In this document: positions 49,157 through 58,488 of the stretch, piece by piece | Layout: the number at the start of each line of letters is the position of its first letter | Position numbering within the stretch: the first letter of the stretch is position 1 | Assembly: GCA_022447605.1 (NCBI GenBank) | Contig: JAKVBG010000012.1 | Coordinates: forward strand, 1-64,000 | Origin: Mariniblastus sp. | GTDB taxonomy: Bacteria > Planctomycetota > Planctomycetia > Pirellulales > Pirellulaceae | Reading direction: 5' to 3' | Length of the DNA stretch: 64,000 nt | Translations under genes and position numbers: made by a program | The notes under the pieces: generated by a model | What the model was told of the DNA's origin: nothing | The model's database searches: none | What the model saw: the letters and a program-made list of their open reading frames with translations, nothing else

Positions 49157-49657
49157 CTAGGAACCAGACTGCCAGGAGGTGCGGTAGGTTCCCCACTGCC
49201 CCTCGTTTTCATCGACGCCAACTGTAATTTCATCGATCGCATTCTGCAGTCGTGGATCGTCCAGTTTCATCAGTTCTTCCGCGATGAACTTGGCCATCAA
49301 CTCGGCCGTCGTGTTGCTGACCGGCAGGATCAGGCAGTTGTCTTTGGGAAAAACCCAGCGGCGCTGCTCGAACGTCGCCACCACTTCCTCCCCCTCTGTC
49401 TCAACTTTGATCAGGGAACTCCCACTCGGCAAAAGGACCTTATGATCCAGACGACGTACGATCGCGTCGAGCGCATCGCGCAAGGCAATGAAATCGACAA
49501 CGTATCCATTCTCGTCCAGTTTCCCGGTCACCTCGCAGCGAACACGGTAATTATGGCCATGGATCGATTCACAAATATTACCAGCGAAGGTAATGAAATG
49601 TGCAGCACTGAAAATCAGTTGTTCCTTTTCCAGCCACACGCTGAATTGTTCCGACAT
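49157..49657 (-). CDS. 6-pyruvoyl-tetrahydropterin synthase / 6-carboxytetrahydropterin synthase family
   Basis: 'FSAAHFITFAGNICESIHGHNYRVRCEVTGKLDENGYVVDFIALRD', 'NTTAELMAKFIAEEL'. Confidence 0.9.
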   Translation of the reverse strand: MSEQFSVWLEKEQLIFSAAHFITFAGNICESIHGHNYRVRCEVTGKLDENGYVVDFIALRDALDAIVRRLDHKVLLPSGSSLIKVETEGEEVVATFEQRRWVFPKDNCLILPVSNTTAELMAKFIAEELMKLDDPRLQNAIDEITVGVDENEGQWGTYRTSWQSGS

Positions 49658-49675
49658 GGTTCGCAAACTCCTTTA

Positions 49676-50581
49676 TCACTCGGTTCGTCCCGACGCCTCC
49701 GCCTGCCACTGGGTGGTTCCACCCCATGGCAAAGCGAGGTCCCCGTTACCCAGGGCCACCATCAATCCGGCGGCAATCAGATCGGCTGTGGTGCCCGGGT
49801 TCCGACGGTGACCATCGGACCGCAACCAGAAATCCAGGTCACCCAGGGCGCGAGCGTACGACTCGCCCCCATTCTCAACTGCTTCCACGGCCAAACGGGC
49901 CAGGCCCTGCGCCTGCAATGAAGTCTCTTCGCCACATTTCCTGGCAATCAGGGAATCGCCGTAACGTGACAGGATGAATACGTGTGCATATACAATGGCC
50001 TCGCGCAAGTTGTTGAATTTTAGCCGGCCGGTCAACAGGGCTGGGACGACTTCATCGAACACCGTCCGGTAATTGTCCCGGTACTGACGAGCGACCAGGT
50101 CGCGATCCGCGGCCAGGGCCATCGCCTCCAGGATGTCAGGTGGCGCCGGTCCGTCAATATCCGAAACAGCCACTGGTCGCATACCACCCGGTTGCGCTAG
50201 ACGTATCGCCTCGTAAATCGCTGCCGAATCGCCTTCTCCCAAATCCCGCAGCACCCGGGCAATACCGCTGGAATCCTGACGATCACCGGCTCGCAAACAC
50301 CTGGCCAGTGGGCAGAGCAGAAGGGCCAGGCCCAGATTGGTATTGGTGCCGACACATTGCCGTGTGGTGCGGACGACTTGCAGGATCAACTCCCCCAGAG
50401 TCAATTCCGATTCGCGATCGATAACGGCCCCCAACAACTCCGCGCTCACGACGAAATCCTCGAAAACCAGGTCCTCAAAGTCCGCGCCGCGGTGGACGTT
50501 TCCCGGTTTTGGCGCACAGACCTCCAACAGACAAGCGGTGCTGGCGAGTCGACCGGGAGTCAGAATTTCAGCCACAGACAT
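49676..50581 (-). CDS. Triphosphoribosyl-dephospho-CoA synthase (CitG/MdcB) family protein, H4MPT-associated type
   Basis: 'ACLLEVCAPKPGNVHRGADFEDLVFEDFV', 'GTNTNLGLALLLCPLA', 'RRNPGTTADLIAAGLMVAL'. Confidence 0.85.
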   Translation of the reverse strand: MSVAEILTPGRLASTACLLEVCAPKPGNVHRGADFEDLVFEDFVVSAELLGAVIDRESELTLGELILQVVRTTRQCVGTNTNLGLALLLCPLARCLRAGDRQDSSGIARVLRDLGEGDSAAIYEAIRLAQPGGMRPVAVSDIDGPAPPDILEAMALAADRDLVARQYRDNYRTVFDEVVPALLTGRLKFNNLREAIVYAHVFILSRYGDSLIARKCGEETSLQAQGLARLAVEAVENGGESYARALGDLDFWLRSDGHRRNPGTTADLIAAGLMVALGNGDLALPWGGTTQWQAEASGRTE

Positions 50582-50604
50582 CGATAATACCTGCTCGCCC
50601 TCGT

Positions 50605-51579
50605 TTACAAACCGCTTTGATCCAACCGCGCACCGTCATCGGTTTCTTGCAGGAACCTGTTGACGACATCTCCCACTTCATCCGGGGCATCCTCGATCAC
50701 GTAATGACCGGCTGTCTCGATCTGGCAAGCACGTGACTGTGGCCAGTATTCCTGGAAACGCTCAAGGCACTCGGGGCGGAAACACCAGTCCTTCATCCCC
50801 CAGATCAATTGGATCGGCCAATCGGCCAGAGAGGGTAAATCCTGTTCAATCTGTTGCAACAGAGGCCAGGTCGAGTGGTGAGGTGAGACGGGAATATCTT
50901 TGACAAACTGGTAGATCGCGGTCCGATGTGACCAACTGTCATACGGCGCCAGAAACCCCTGGGCAATCCTGTCGGGCAGCCCACGCCTTTGCGTGGTCGC
51001 CATTCTGGTGGCCGCCCGGGCAAACAGGTTAAGCCCTTGAACGCCAATTTTTCCCACGACCGGCCAACGACAAACCCGGATTCGCAATGGAATATAAGGT
51101 GGCGGAAAAGCGCCCGTATTCATCAGGATGATACGTTTGAACCGTTCACGTCGCCTGAGAAGCGCTCCCAAACCAATAGCGCCGCCCCAGTCGTGGGCCA
51201 TCAGAACGGCATTTTCGAGATCCAATTCATCGATCAGCCGACACAGGTTGCTGATATGGGTTTCCAGGCAATACGGGTAATCGACCGGTTTGTCACTGAG
51301 ACCGCAACCTATATGGTCGACGGCAATCGTTCGGTAACGGTCCTGCAGATCCCGAATTTGTCTGCGATAAAAAAAGGACCAGGTGGGATTGCCATGTACC
51401 ATGAGAATCGGATCCGCCGCCTGGCTGGATGGATCGACATAATGCATGCGCACCGAACCCAGCGAGAGGAACCTGGATTCATAATCAAATTCACTCTTCC
51501 AGTCACTGCATGGGCCATCCAAGTCGCGACCTTCGGTCGCTCCGGTTTGATGTACCGCCTGGAAAGCAAAAGAACTCAT
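50605..51579 (-). CDS. Alpha/beta hydrolase (haloalkane-dehalogenase/OleB-like)
   Basis: 'ILMVHGNPTWSFFYRRQIRDLQDRYRTIAVDHIGCGLSDKP', 'NAVLMAHDWGGAIGLG'. Confidence 0.88.
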   Translation of the reverse strand: MSSFAFQAVHQTGATEGRDLDGPCSDWKSEFDYESRFLSLGSVRMHYVDPSSQAADPILMVHGNPTWSFFYRRQIRDLQDRYRTIAVDHIGCGLSDKPVDYPYCLETHISNLCRLIDELDLENAVLMAHDWGGAIGLGALLRRRERFKRIILMNTGAFPPPYIPLRIRVCRWPVVGKIGVQGLNLFARAATRMATTQRRGLPDRIAQGFLAPYDSWSHRTAIYQFVKDIPVSPHHSTWPLLQQIEQDLPSLADWPIQLIWGMKDWCFRPECLERFQEYWPQSRACQIETAGHYVIEDAPDEVGDVVNRFLQETDDGARLDQSGL

Positions 51580-51631
51580 GATGCAATGGGCTAGAAACGG
51601 GACCTGTCAAAGCCCTGCAGTTTAACCGAAA

Positions 51632-52531
51632 TCACGAGGCTCGACGATTGGTCGAAACCGGCAGCGCGGTTTTGTGACACTCGATGAAAAGGGAATCCGG
51701 TTTGCGGACCGTTTCGCCAACGGAATCGAGTTCAAACTCCGAAAAGTTCTCGATTTTACTGGTCGTCGCCGACATGACCTCGAAAGTCTCGAAACCGATA
51801 TTGGTGCACAATTCCCGCAGAGAAAACCGATCGTACATCCAACGGTGAATTTCACCCCGGCTTCGAAACAGGCCTTCGTCGATCGCGGAAACGGCCGAGT
51901 CACCAAGTAAGAAACGGGCCCAACCCCGGACCAGCTTTTCCCGCAGATTATAGGAGAAACGGTTGATCCGGTTACGCCCTTTGGGCTTGGGGCCATTCTC
52001 CGAATCGGCCGAACGACAGAGCCAGAATTCATCTCCCACCCGCGACCGAACAAATTCGGAGTCCTGGATATCGGCGGCGGCCATGTAACGGCCCATCCTG
52101 CCCCCGGATGACTCTCGCACCATCTGGTCCAGCAATTCAAGCTTGATCCAGTCGTAATCTTTCTGGGCCTGCGTTTCGCCCTTCCAGGCCTGCTCGTGGA
52201 TATTCAGGTAAAGGTAGGCGATTCTCTCAAGATCGGGCACCACCACCCGGAGTATGCCACCCGGCTGGAGGACCCGGTAGCACTCCTTGAGCAATTCGAC
52301 GCCTTGTTCAGGCTTCAGATGTTCCAATACATGGGAATGGTAGACGGCCGTGATCGTGCCTGAAGGGCAGGGAATCCCTCTGGTAATATCGTGTTCGACC
52401 ACATCGGGATTGGTTGACCTCAGGTCCAGGTTCAACCATCCGGGGTGATAGGTACGTCCGCAGCCGATGTTCAACATCGAAGGGCTATCGGTCGCCTCGA
52501 AGACGTCGATTGACTTCAATTCAGGTTGCAT
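51632..52531 (-). CDS. SAM-dependent methyltransferase
   Basis: 'MLNIGCGRTYHPGWLNLDL', 'AVYHSHVLEHLKPEQGVELLKECYRVLQPGGILRVVVPDLE'. Confidence 0.88.
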   Translation of the reverse strand: MQPELKSIDVFEATDSPSMLNIGCGRTYHPGWLNLDLRSTNPDVVEHDITRGIPCPSGTITAVYHSHVLEHLKPEQGVELLKECYRVLQPGGILRVVVPDLERIAYLYLNIHEQAWKGETQAQKDYDWIKLELLDQMVRESSGGRMGRYMAAADIQDSEFVRSRVGDEFWLCRSADSENGPKPKGRNRINRFSYNLREKLVRGWARFLLGDSAVSAIDEGLFRSRGEIHRWMYDRFSLRELCTNIGFETFEVMSATTSKIENFSEFELDSVGETVRKPDSLFIECHKTALPVSTNRRAS

Positions 52532-53351
52532 CGATCGACTCCCAATCGAGAGGCTCCACCCGAGACATTTCCACCGGGACTTCTCCTGTTTGTTTGTTTT
52601 CCAGGGGATAATAAATTCCGATTCGTCCGGTGTAATCGATCCGATTCAACATCATGGAAACCTGGTGTTTCCGAAAATATTCTTCGACAGCTCGGCGACA
52701 TCCCTGCCAGTGCCCAAAATCATCGATAATCAGCACACCCCCGGGGCTGATCAGCGGAAACAACATCTCCAGCTCCAGCCGTGTCGACTCATACCAATCC
52801 GTATCCAGTCGCAATAGGGCGATCTGGGCGGGACGATGCTGCAGCAACGTCTCCTCGACCTTTCCCTCGACCAGGTTGATTTGCTGGTGGGGATAGGAAG
52901 TCTGCTCCATCACCGACCGCACCTGACCGATCGATGAACGGCACCAGACGGATTTGGCGTCCTGCGGATCCTCGGCCTGCAGCAAATGGCTCGCTGTTTT
53001 ACCGAGAAAATCGACATCTTTGTCGGTCGGTTCCGACATGCCATCAAACGTATCATACAGCCAGAGAGAACGATCGTTGACACCCCGATTCAACAGGGTG
53101 CGGGCCACTGCCGCCATGCTTCCTCCCCGCCAAACACCACACTCGACAAACGACCCGGCAATCTGGTTCTGCAGGATGTAATCGACCGCATTGCACAAGG
53201 CAAACACGCGTTCGGGTGATGTCATCGTGTACGGCTGAACCGACTTTATGATTTCGATAAACTCGGGCGGGGCGTCCGGCAACTTGGCGCGCAGCTCGGC
53301 TGCCTCATCAATGCGCTGAGTTTTGGCTTTTTTCTTGCGGAAAAACAACAC
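52521..53351 (-). CDS. TylF/MycF-family (macrocin-O-methyltransferase-like) methyltransferase
   Basis: 'GSFVECGVWRGGSMAAVARTLL', 'LWLYDTFDGMSEPT', 'IALLRLDTDWYESTRLELEMLFPLISPGGVLIIDDFGHW'. Track start at 54353 is too long (antisense to the next gene); GTG at 53351 proposed. Confidence 0.85.
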   Translation of the reverse strand: MLFFRKKKAKTQRIDEAAELRAKLPDAPPEFIEIIKSVQPYTMTSPERVFALCNAVDYILQNQIAGSFVECGVWRGGSMAAVARTLLNRGVNDRSLWLYDTFDGMSEPTDKDVDFLGKTASHLLQAEDPQDAKSVWCRSSIGQVRSVMEQTSYPHQQINLVEGKVEETLLQHRPAQIALLRLDTDWYESTRLELEMLFPLISPGGVLIIDDFGHWQGCRRAVEEYFRKHQVSMMLNRIDYTGRIGIYYPLENKQTGEVPVEMSRVEPLDWESIDAT

Positions 53352-53621
53352 GGCTTCGCGCCTGGCATCCAGGGAAAGGAATACAGCTTGGTTAGCTGGC
53401 TTGCTCCAAAAAGAAACATTCCAGAATATTAACGATTTAACAAATCCGGCCCTGCGGGTAAACCGCGACCTGTCTGCTATCACTGGTCTCGACCAGTGCA
53501 ATGCGGGACGCGAGGGGCATACTGGCCCCGTGGCCAGATTCGTATTGGATGAAAAGGGGCTGCATGTTTTAATCTTCATGGAACCATCCACTTTCCCTGA
53601 ACAGGGTGCTAGCGGCTTACC

Positions 53622-54584
53622 ATGTTGCAACTCCAAACGCCCATCGCTTTTTGCGTTTTCAATCGACCGGAAGTCACTGAACGCGTCTTTTGCGAAATTG
53701 CCAAGCAGCGTCCACGCCACCTGCTCGTCATTGCCGATGGGCCCCGGTCTCAACACCCGGACGACCCGAAGAAAATCGCCCGCACCCGTGACATCATCAA
53801 AAAAATTGATTGGCCCTGTGATTTGAGAACCTGTTTTGCCGAGCAGAACATGGGATGCGGCCAACGGATGGCGACCGGTCTGACCTGGGCGTTTCAGCAA
53901 TTTGAAGAGCTGATCATCCTGGAAGATGACTGCTTGCCGCACCCCTCCTTCTTTGGCTTTTGCGAACAACTCCTGGCACGCTTTCGGGACAACCCCGACG
54001 TGATGATGATCAGCGGTGACAATTTCCAGCCGGCGCCACGCTCTGGAAACTCCTACTATTTCTCCAAATGGCCCCATATCTGGGGATGGGCCAGTTGGCG
54101 GCAAGCTTGGCAATCTTTCCTGGATACAACACCACCACAGGACAATACGGAATTGGCCCACGTGCTGAGCCGAGTCCACGCGCAGACCGATGAAATCGAA
54201 CGTTGGACTTCGATCCTGCGAGACTATTTCGACGGAAAAATCGACACGTGGGATTTCCGATGGATGTATGCCATCTGGCAGAAACAGGGACTCACGGTTC
54301 TCCCGAACCTCAACCTTGTTTCCAACCTTGGTTTCGGGCCGGGCGCTACCCATACGATGGATGAAAATTCACCGCTGGCTGAAATGACCATCCACGAAGT
54401 AGTCAACCTGGCTCATCCGCTTCACATCCAAGTTGATGCCGAGGCAGATCGCTGGACCTTTGAGCACATTATGCAATTGAATGGCTCGCCGTCACCGCCC
54501 GCGCCGATTTCACCTTCTCGCCCGCCAGGCAACTGGTTGACGCGGCTGTTCAAACCAGGGTCCAAAACCTCCGCGTGTCACTGA
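53622..54584 (+). CDS. Glycosyltransferase (GT2-like, HlpA-like)
   Basis: 'TPIAFCVFNRPEVTERVFCEIAKQRPRHLLVIADGPR', 'EELIILEDDCLPHPSFFGFCEQLL', 'WGWASWRQAW'. Confidence 0.85.
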   Translation: MLQLQTPIAFCVFNRPEVTERVFCEIAKQRPRHLLVIADGPRSQHPDDPKKIARTRDIIKKIDWPCDLRTCFAEQNMGCGQRMATGLTWAFQQFEELIILEDDCLPHPSFFGFCEQLLARFRDNPDVMMISGDNFQPAPRSGNSYYFSKWPHIWGWASWRQAWQSFLDTTPPQDNTELAHVLSRVHAQTDEIERWTSILRDYFDGKIDTWDFRWMYAIWQKQGLTVLPNLNLVSNLGFGPGATHTMDENSPLAEMTIHEVVNLAHPLHIQVDAEADRWTFEHIMQLNGSPSPPAPISPSRPPGNWLTRLFKPGSKTSACH

Positions 54585-56009
54585 ATGAAAATCGCCATTT
54601 TCTCACCGTATGCAACCGTCGTTCCGCACTTTGAAACGGAACTCGAAATCGCACAGTCCCACCTGGACCAGGGACACGCGGTTGAATTCATCAGCTGTTA
54701 TGGAAAGCTGGCCAATTGCGATTTCAATCTCGACCGGGAGCCAGCCCGCTGTGAGGATTGCATCGGTCGACGCCAAGCGGGATTCAGCCTGCTACAGGGA
54801 GGAATCCAGGAAACCGAACTGGCAACGAGCGCGGTCGATCTGGCGCTACCCCGATTCAAGGATTTGAACGACCTGAGAGATTTTCACGTTGACCATTTTG
54901 ATATTGGCTACGCAGTACTCTCATCGCTTGTCTCCGCATCGCGAAACCCGGAGCCGGACCTGGAGCAGTGGCAACCGTTACTGGAACGGCTGTTCCAGTC
55001 CTCGTTGTCAACGTACCGCGCCACCCTGGATTACCTGTCCGCTTCAAGGCCAGACCGTGTCTACCTGTTCAATGGCCGGTTTGCCGCGATGCGGGCCGTT
55101 TTAAGAGCCTGCCAAAGCCACCAGGTCGACTGTTTCATTCACGAGCGAGGATGTGATCAACAGCACTACGATCTTTTCCCCAACTACCTGCCCCACAATA
55201 TCGAGGCGGTACACAAATCCTTGTTGGAATACTGGGATCGTGACGACCCCGAACGGGAAACAATTGCTGCCCAATGGTACCTGGACCGGCAGAACCGCGT
55301 AGAAAAAAACTGGCACTCCTTTACCAAGGGTCAGGTCCAGGGAAGGGTGCCGGATACGTGGGACAACGACCAGAAGAATATCACCATCTTTTGCAGCTCC
55401 GAAGATGAATTTGTGGCGGTCGGGGATCAATGGAAAAATACGATTTACTCGAATCAGTCGGAGGGCATCCAGAAAATTGTTGCCGACTTGTGGAAGCGGT
55501 TTCCGGATTTCAAGATCTATCTGCGCGTCCATCCGAACATGAAGGATGCCAACCCACAGTCCAAACAGAAAATCCTGGGGATACGATCACCCAACCTGAC
55601 CATCATCCCGTCGGAAGCGACCATCGACACCTACGAAATGGTACGCCAAAGTGACGTCGTGATCACTTTCGGATCCAGCGTCGGCATCGAGTCTGTCTTC
55701 TGGGGGACCCCCTCGATTTTGCTGGGGCCGTCCTTCTACCAGGGATTGGGGGGCGTTTACGCACCGTCCAGTCACTCCGACGCGATGGCACTCCTGTCAA
55801 AGACGCTGGAGCCTGGCGACCGGCAAGCCGCGCTCATCTACGGTTACTGGCAACAGACGCGCGGTATCGAGTACCGCTTCTTTGAATCGACCGGTTTGTT
55901 CGAGGGCAAGTTCAAGGACCAGGTCATCTACAGCGGAATGAAGCCCCGCAAGTCAAAATTGATACAACGTGTCATCGACACGTTGCGCGGCAAGGCAACA
56001 CCTGCCTGA
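54585..56009 (+). CDS. Capsule/surface-polysaccharide biosynthesis-like protein (putative glycosyltransferase)
   Basis: 'FKIYLRVHPNMKD', 'SDVVITFGSSVGIESVFWGTPSILLGPSFYQG'. Confidence 0.75.
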   Translation: MKIAIFSPYATVVPHFETELEIAQSHLDQGHAVEFISCYGKLANCDFNLDREPARCEDCIGRRQAGFSLLQGGIQETELATSAVDLALPRFKDLNDLRDFHVDHFDIGYAVLSSLVSASRNPEPDLEQWQPLLERLFQSSLSTYRATLDYLSASRPDRVYLFNGRFAAMRAVLRACQSHQVDCFIHERGCDQQHYDLFPNYLPHNIEAVHKSLLEYWDRDDPERETIAAQWYLDRQNRVEKNWHSFTKGQVQGRVPDTWDNDQKNITIFCSSEDEFVAVGDQWKNTIYSNQSEGIQKIVADLWKRFPDFKIYLRVHPNMKDANPQSKQKILGIRSPNLTIIPSEATIDTYEMVRQSDVVITFGSSVGIESVFWGTPSILLGPSFYQGLGGVYAPSSHSDAMALLSKTLEPGDRQAALIYGYWQQTRGIEYRFFESTGLFEGKFKDQVIYSGMKPRKSKLIQRVIDTLRGKATPA

Positions 56010-56185
56010 ACGCCTCAAGGTTGAGCGCCGCCGGGATATCGAACCGGCAACACGTCACGTTTTCAAGTGCTAGCAGTTTCCCTTCACGCGGCTTTACTCC
56101 TGTGCGGAAACCTATTCGTATTGTTGATTCGGTTTCGGTGGGATAGCTTTAAACGTTCCCACAAAAACCCACATGGAGAACGAGC

Positions 56186-57223
56186 ATGCACTGGCTGGAA
56201 AACAAGACCGTCTTGATTACCGGTGGAACCGGCTCGTTTGGAAAAGCGTGCTCCCGTTTTCTGCTGGAAAAAACGGGGGTTGGAAGACTGGTTGTCTTCA
56301 GCCGCGATGAACAGAAGCACGTGAACATGCAGCGTCATCACTTCCCCCCGGACCAGTATCCACAGATCCGTTACTTCGTGGGCGACGTCCGGGACCAGAA
56401 GCGCCTGCGGATGGCTCTCAAGGGGGTCGACTATGTCATTCACGCCGCGGCCATGAAGCATGTCGATATCGCCGAGTACAATCCCCAGGAGTGTATCCAA
56501 ACCAATATCGGCGGTGCTGAAAACCTGATTTCCGCCTGCCTGGATTCGGATGTCAAGAAAGTGATCGCCCTGTCCACGGACAAGGCGGCGGGACCGATCA
56601 ACCTGTATGGAGCGACCAAGCTCTGTAGCGACAAACTGTTCGTAGCGGCCAACTCGCTATCGGGTGCCTATGGCCCCCGTTTTGCGGTCGTCCGCTACGG
56701 GAATGTGCTCGGCTCCAATGGCTCCGTCATACCCTTCTTTCAAAACAAGCGGAAACTCGGTGTTCTGCCCATCACCGACCCACAGATGACACGGTTCATC
56801 ATCACCCTCGAACAGGGAATCGACTTTGTCTTTACAGCCTTTAACCAAATGGAAGGTGGCGAGGTGTTTGTTCCCAAGATTCCCAGCACGACGATCCTGG
56901 ACATCGCCAAGGCGGTCGCCCCGGAATGCGAAACCGAAGTGATCGGGATTCGACCGGGGGAAAAAATGCACGAGTGCATGATTCCATCGGACGAAGCTCT
57001 TCAGACCATTGAATTCCCCGGACACTATATCATTCAACCGAATCACCGCAGTTGGTCCAGCCACCCACCCGACTACCTGGACCAGGGCATCCCCTGTGAA
57101 CCGGGATTCTGCTATGAAAGCGACAACAACCCGGATTGGCTTTCAGTAGCTGAACTGGAGGAACTGATTCGGGAACATTGCCCTTCGGCCGATACTCCAT
57201 CACCGGTGCTCAAGGTCGCGTGA
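56186..57223 (+). CDS. pseB: UDP-N-acetylglucosamine 4,6-dehydratase (inverting)
   Basis: 'KTVLITGGTGSFGKA', 'VVFSRDEQKHVNMQRHH', 'IHAAAMKHVDIAEYNPQECIQTNIGGAENLI', 'ALSTDKAAGPINLYGATKLCSDKLF'. Confidence 0.94.
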   Translation: MHWLENKTVLITGGTGSFGKACSRFLLEKTGVGRLVVFSRDEQKHVNMQRHHFPPDQYPQIRYFVGDVRDQKRLRMALKGVDYVIHAAAMKHVDIAEYNPQECIQTNIGGAENLISACLDSDVKKVIALSTDKAAGPINLYGATKLCSDKLFVAANSLSGAYGPRFAVVRYGNVLGSNGSVIPFFQNKRKLGVLPITDPQMTRFIITLEQGIDFVFTAFNQMEGGEVFVPKIPSTTILDIAKAVAPECETEVIGIRPGEKMHECMIPSDEALQTIEFPGHYIIQPNHRSWSSHPPDYLDQGIPCEPGFCYESDNNPDWLSVAELEELIREHCPSADTPSPVLKVA

Positions 57224-58401
57224 AGCGTCGCCAGAAGGAATCGAAGTTGTTGCCTTACGGAAAACAGACGATTGACGAAGAAGACATCCAGTCGGTCGTG
57301 GATGTCCTGAGGTCGGACTGGCTGACAACCGGCCCCCTGGTCAGTCAACTGGAAACCGCCTTTTCGACCCACACCGAGGCGCACTCAGCCACGGCCGTCT
57401 GCAATGGCACGGCGGCCCTGCAGGCTGCCATGCATGCGATTGACATCCAACCGGGTGACGAGGTCATCGTGCCGGCCATCACTTTTTGCGCGACGGCCAA
57501 CGCCGTGATCTACAACGGGGGTGTCCCGGTTTTCGCCGACATTACCCCTGACGATCTGCTGATCGACGTCGACGATGTGGCCAACAAGATCAACCGCAAC
57601 ACCCGGGCGATCATGGCGGTCGATTACGCCGGGCAACCTTGTGATTACAAAGCACTTCGGCAATTAGCAGACGACTTCAACCTGTTCCTCGTCGCCGACG
57701 CCTGTCATTCGCTCGGCGCGACCTACCAGCAACGACCGGTGGGAAGCCTGGCCGACCTCAGCTGTTTCAGTTTTCACCCTGTCAAACCGATCACCTGTGG
57801 CGAAGGGGGCATGATCACCGTGAACACGCCGAACTCGCAACAGGCCGAGTCACTGACGCGACGTTTACGCTCTTTTCGCAACCATGGTATCGACAGCGAT
57901 CACCGTTCGCGGCAAACAGCGGGACAACATGAATACGACATGCAGCAACTCGGTTTCAATTTGCGTTTAACCGACATCCAGTGCGCCTTGGCCCTGTCAC
58001 AACTTTCCAAGCTCGATTCATTCACAGCGCGACGCCAGGCGATCGCGTCGGAATACCGCCGACAATTGGCATCGCTGGAAGACTTCGAGCCTTTGGTTCA
58101 CCAGGAGGAGAGAACCCACGCCTACCACCTGATGGTCATCCGTTGTCAATCCAGCCGCGACCACGTGTTCAACGAACTACGCCAGCGCCAGATCACTGCC
58201 AACGTCCATTACCGCCCTGTTTACCAGCACTCATTTTACCGCGACAGACTCGACCCCGGTTCGATGGACTGCCCACAGGCCGAAGCAGCTTACCAGGAGA
58301 TCCTGTCGTTACCGATCTTTCCTGCGATGGAGAACGATCAGGTCGCCCGGGTCAGCCAGGCACTTTCCGAAATCACTCCGGTCAACGCCGTCACCAACTG
58401 A
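57220..58401 (+). CDS. pseC: UDP-4-amino-4,6-dideoxy-N-acetyl-beta-L-altrosamine transaminase
   Basis: 'YGKQTIDEEDIQSVVDVLRSDWLTTGPLVSQLE', 'GDEVIVPAITFCATANAVIYNGG', 'FSFHPVKPITCGEGGMITVN'. GTG at 57220 overlaps the pseB stop. Confidence 0.92.
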   Translation: MKRRQKESKLLPYGKQTIDEEDIQSVVDVLRSDWLTTGPLVSQLETAFSTHTEAHSATAVCNGTAALQAAMHAIDIQPGDEVIVPAITFCATANAVIYNGGVPVFADITPDDLLIDVDDVANKINRNTRAIMAVDYAGQPCDYKALRQLADDFNLFLVADACHSLGATYQQRPVGSLADLSCFSFHPVKPITCGEGGMITVNTPNSQQAESLTRRLRSFRNHGIDSDHRSRQTAGQHEYDMQQLGFNLRLTDIQCALALSQLSKLDSFTARRQAIASEYRRQLASLEDFEPLVHQEERTHAYHLMVIRCQSSRDHVFNELRQRQITANVHYRPVYQHSFYRDRLDPGSMDCPQAEAAYQEILSLPIFPAMENDQVARVSQALSEITPVNAVTN

Positions 58402-58488
58402 GGAACCAATCGATTGCCAACGATTGCCATCATCCAGGCCACGCAAAAACTGACACAACATTTACAAGAAAAACCAACCCAGTAGACC

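Noticed and set aside
53352-54353. N-terminal ~330 residues of the 610-aa ORF 52521..54353
   Set aside because: Antisense to the glycosyltransferase at 53622; the methyltransferase homology begins only after about 53351.
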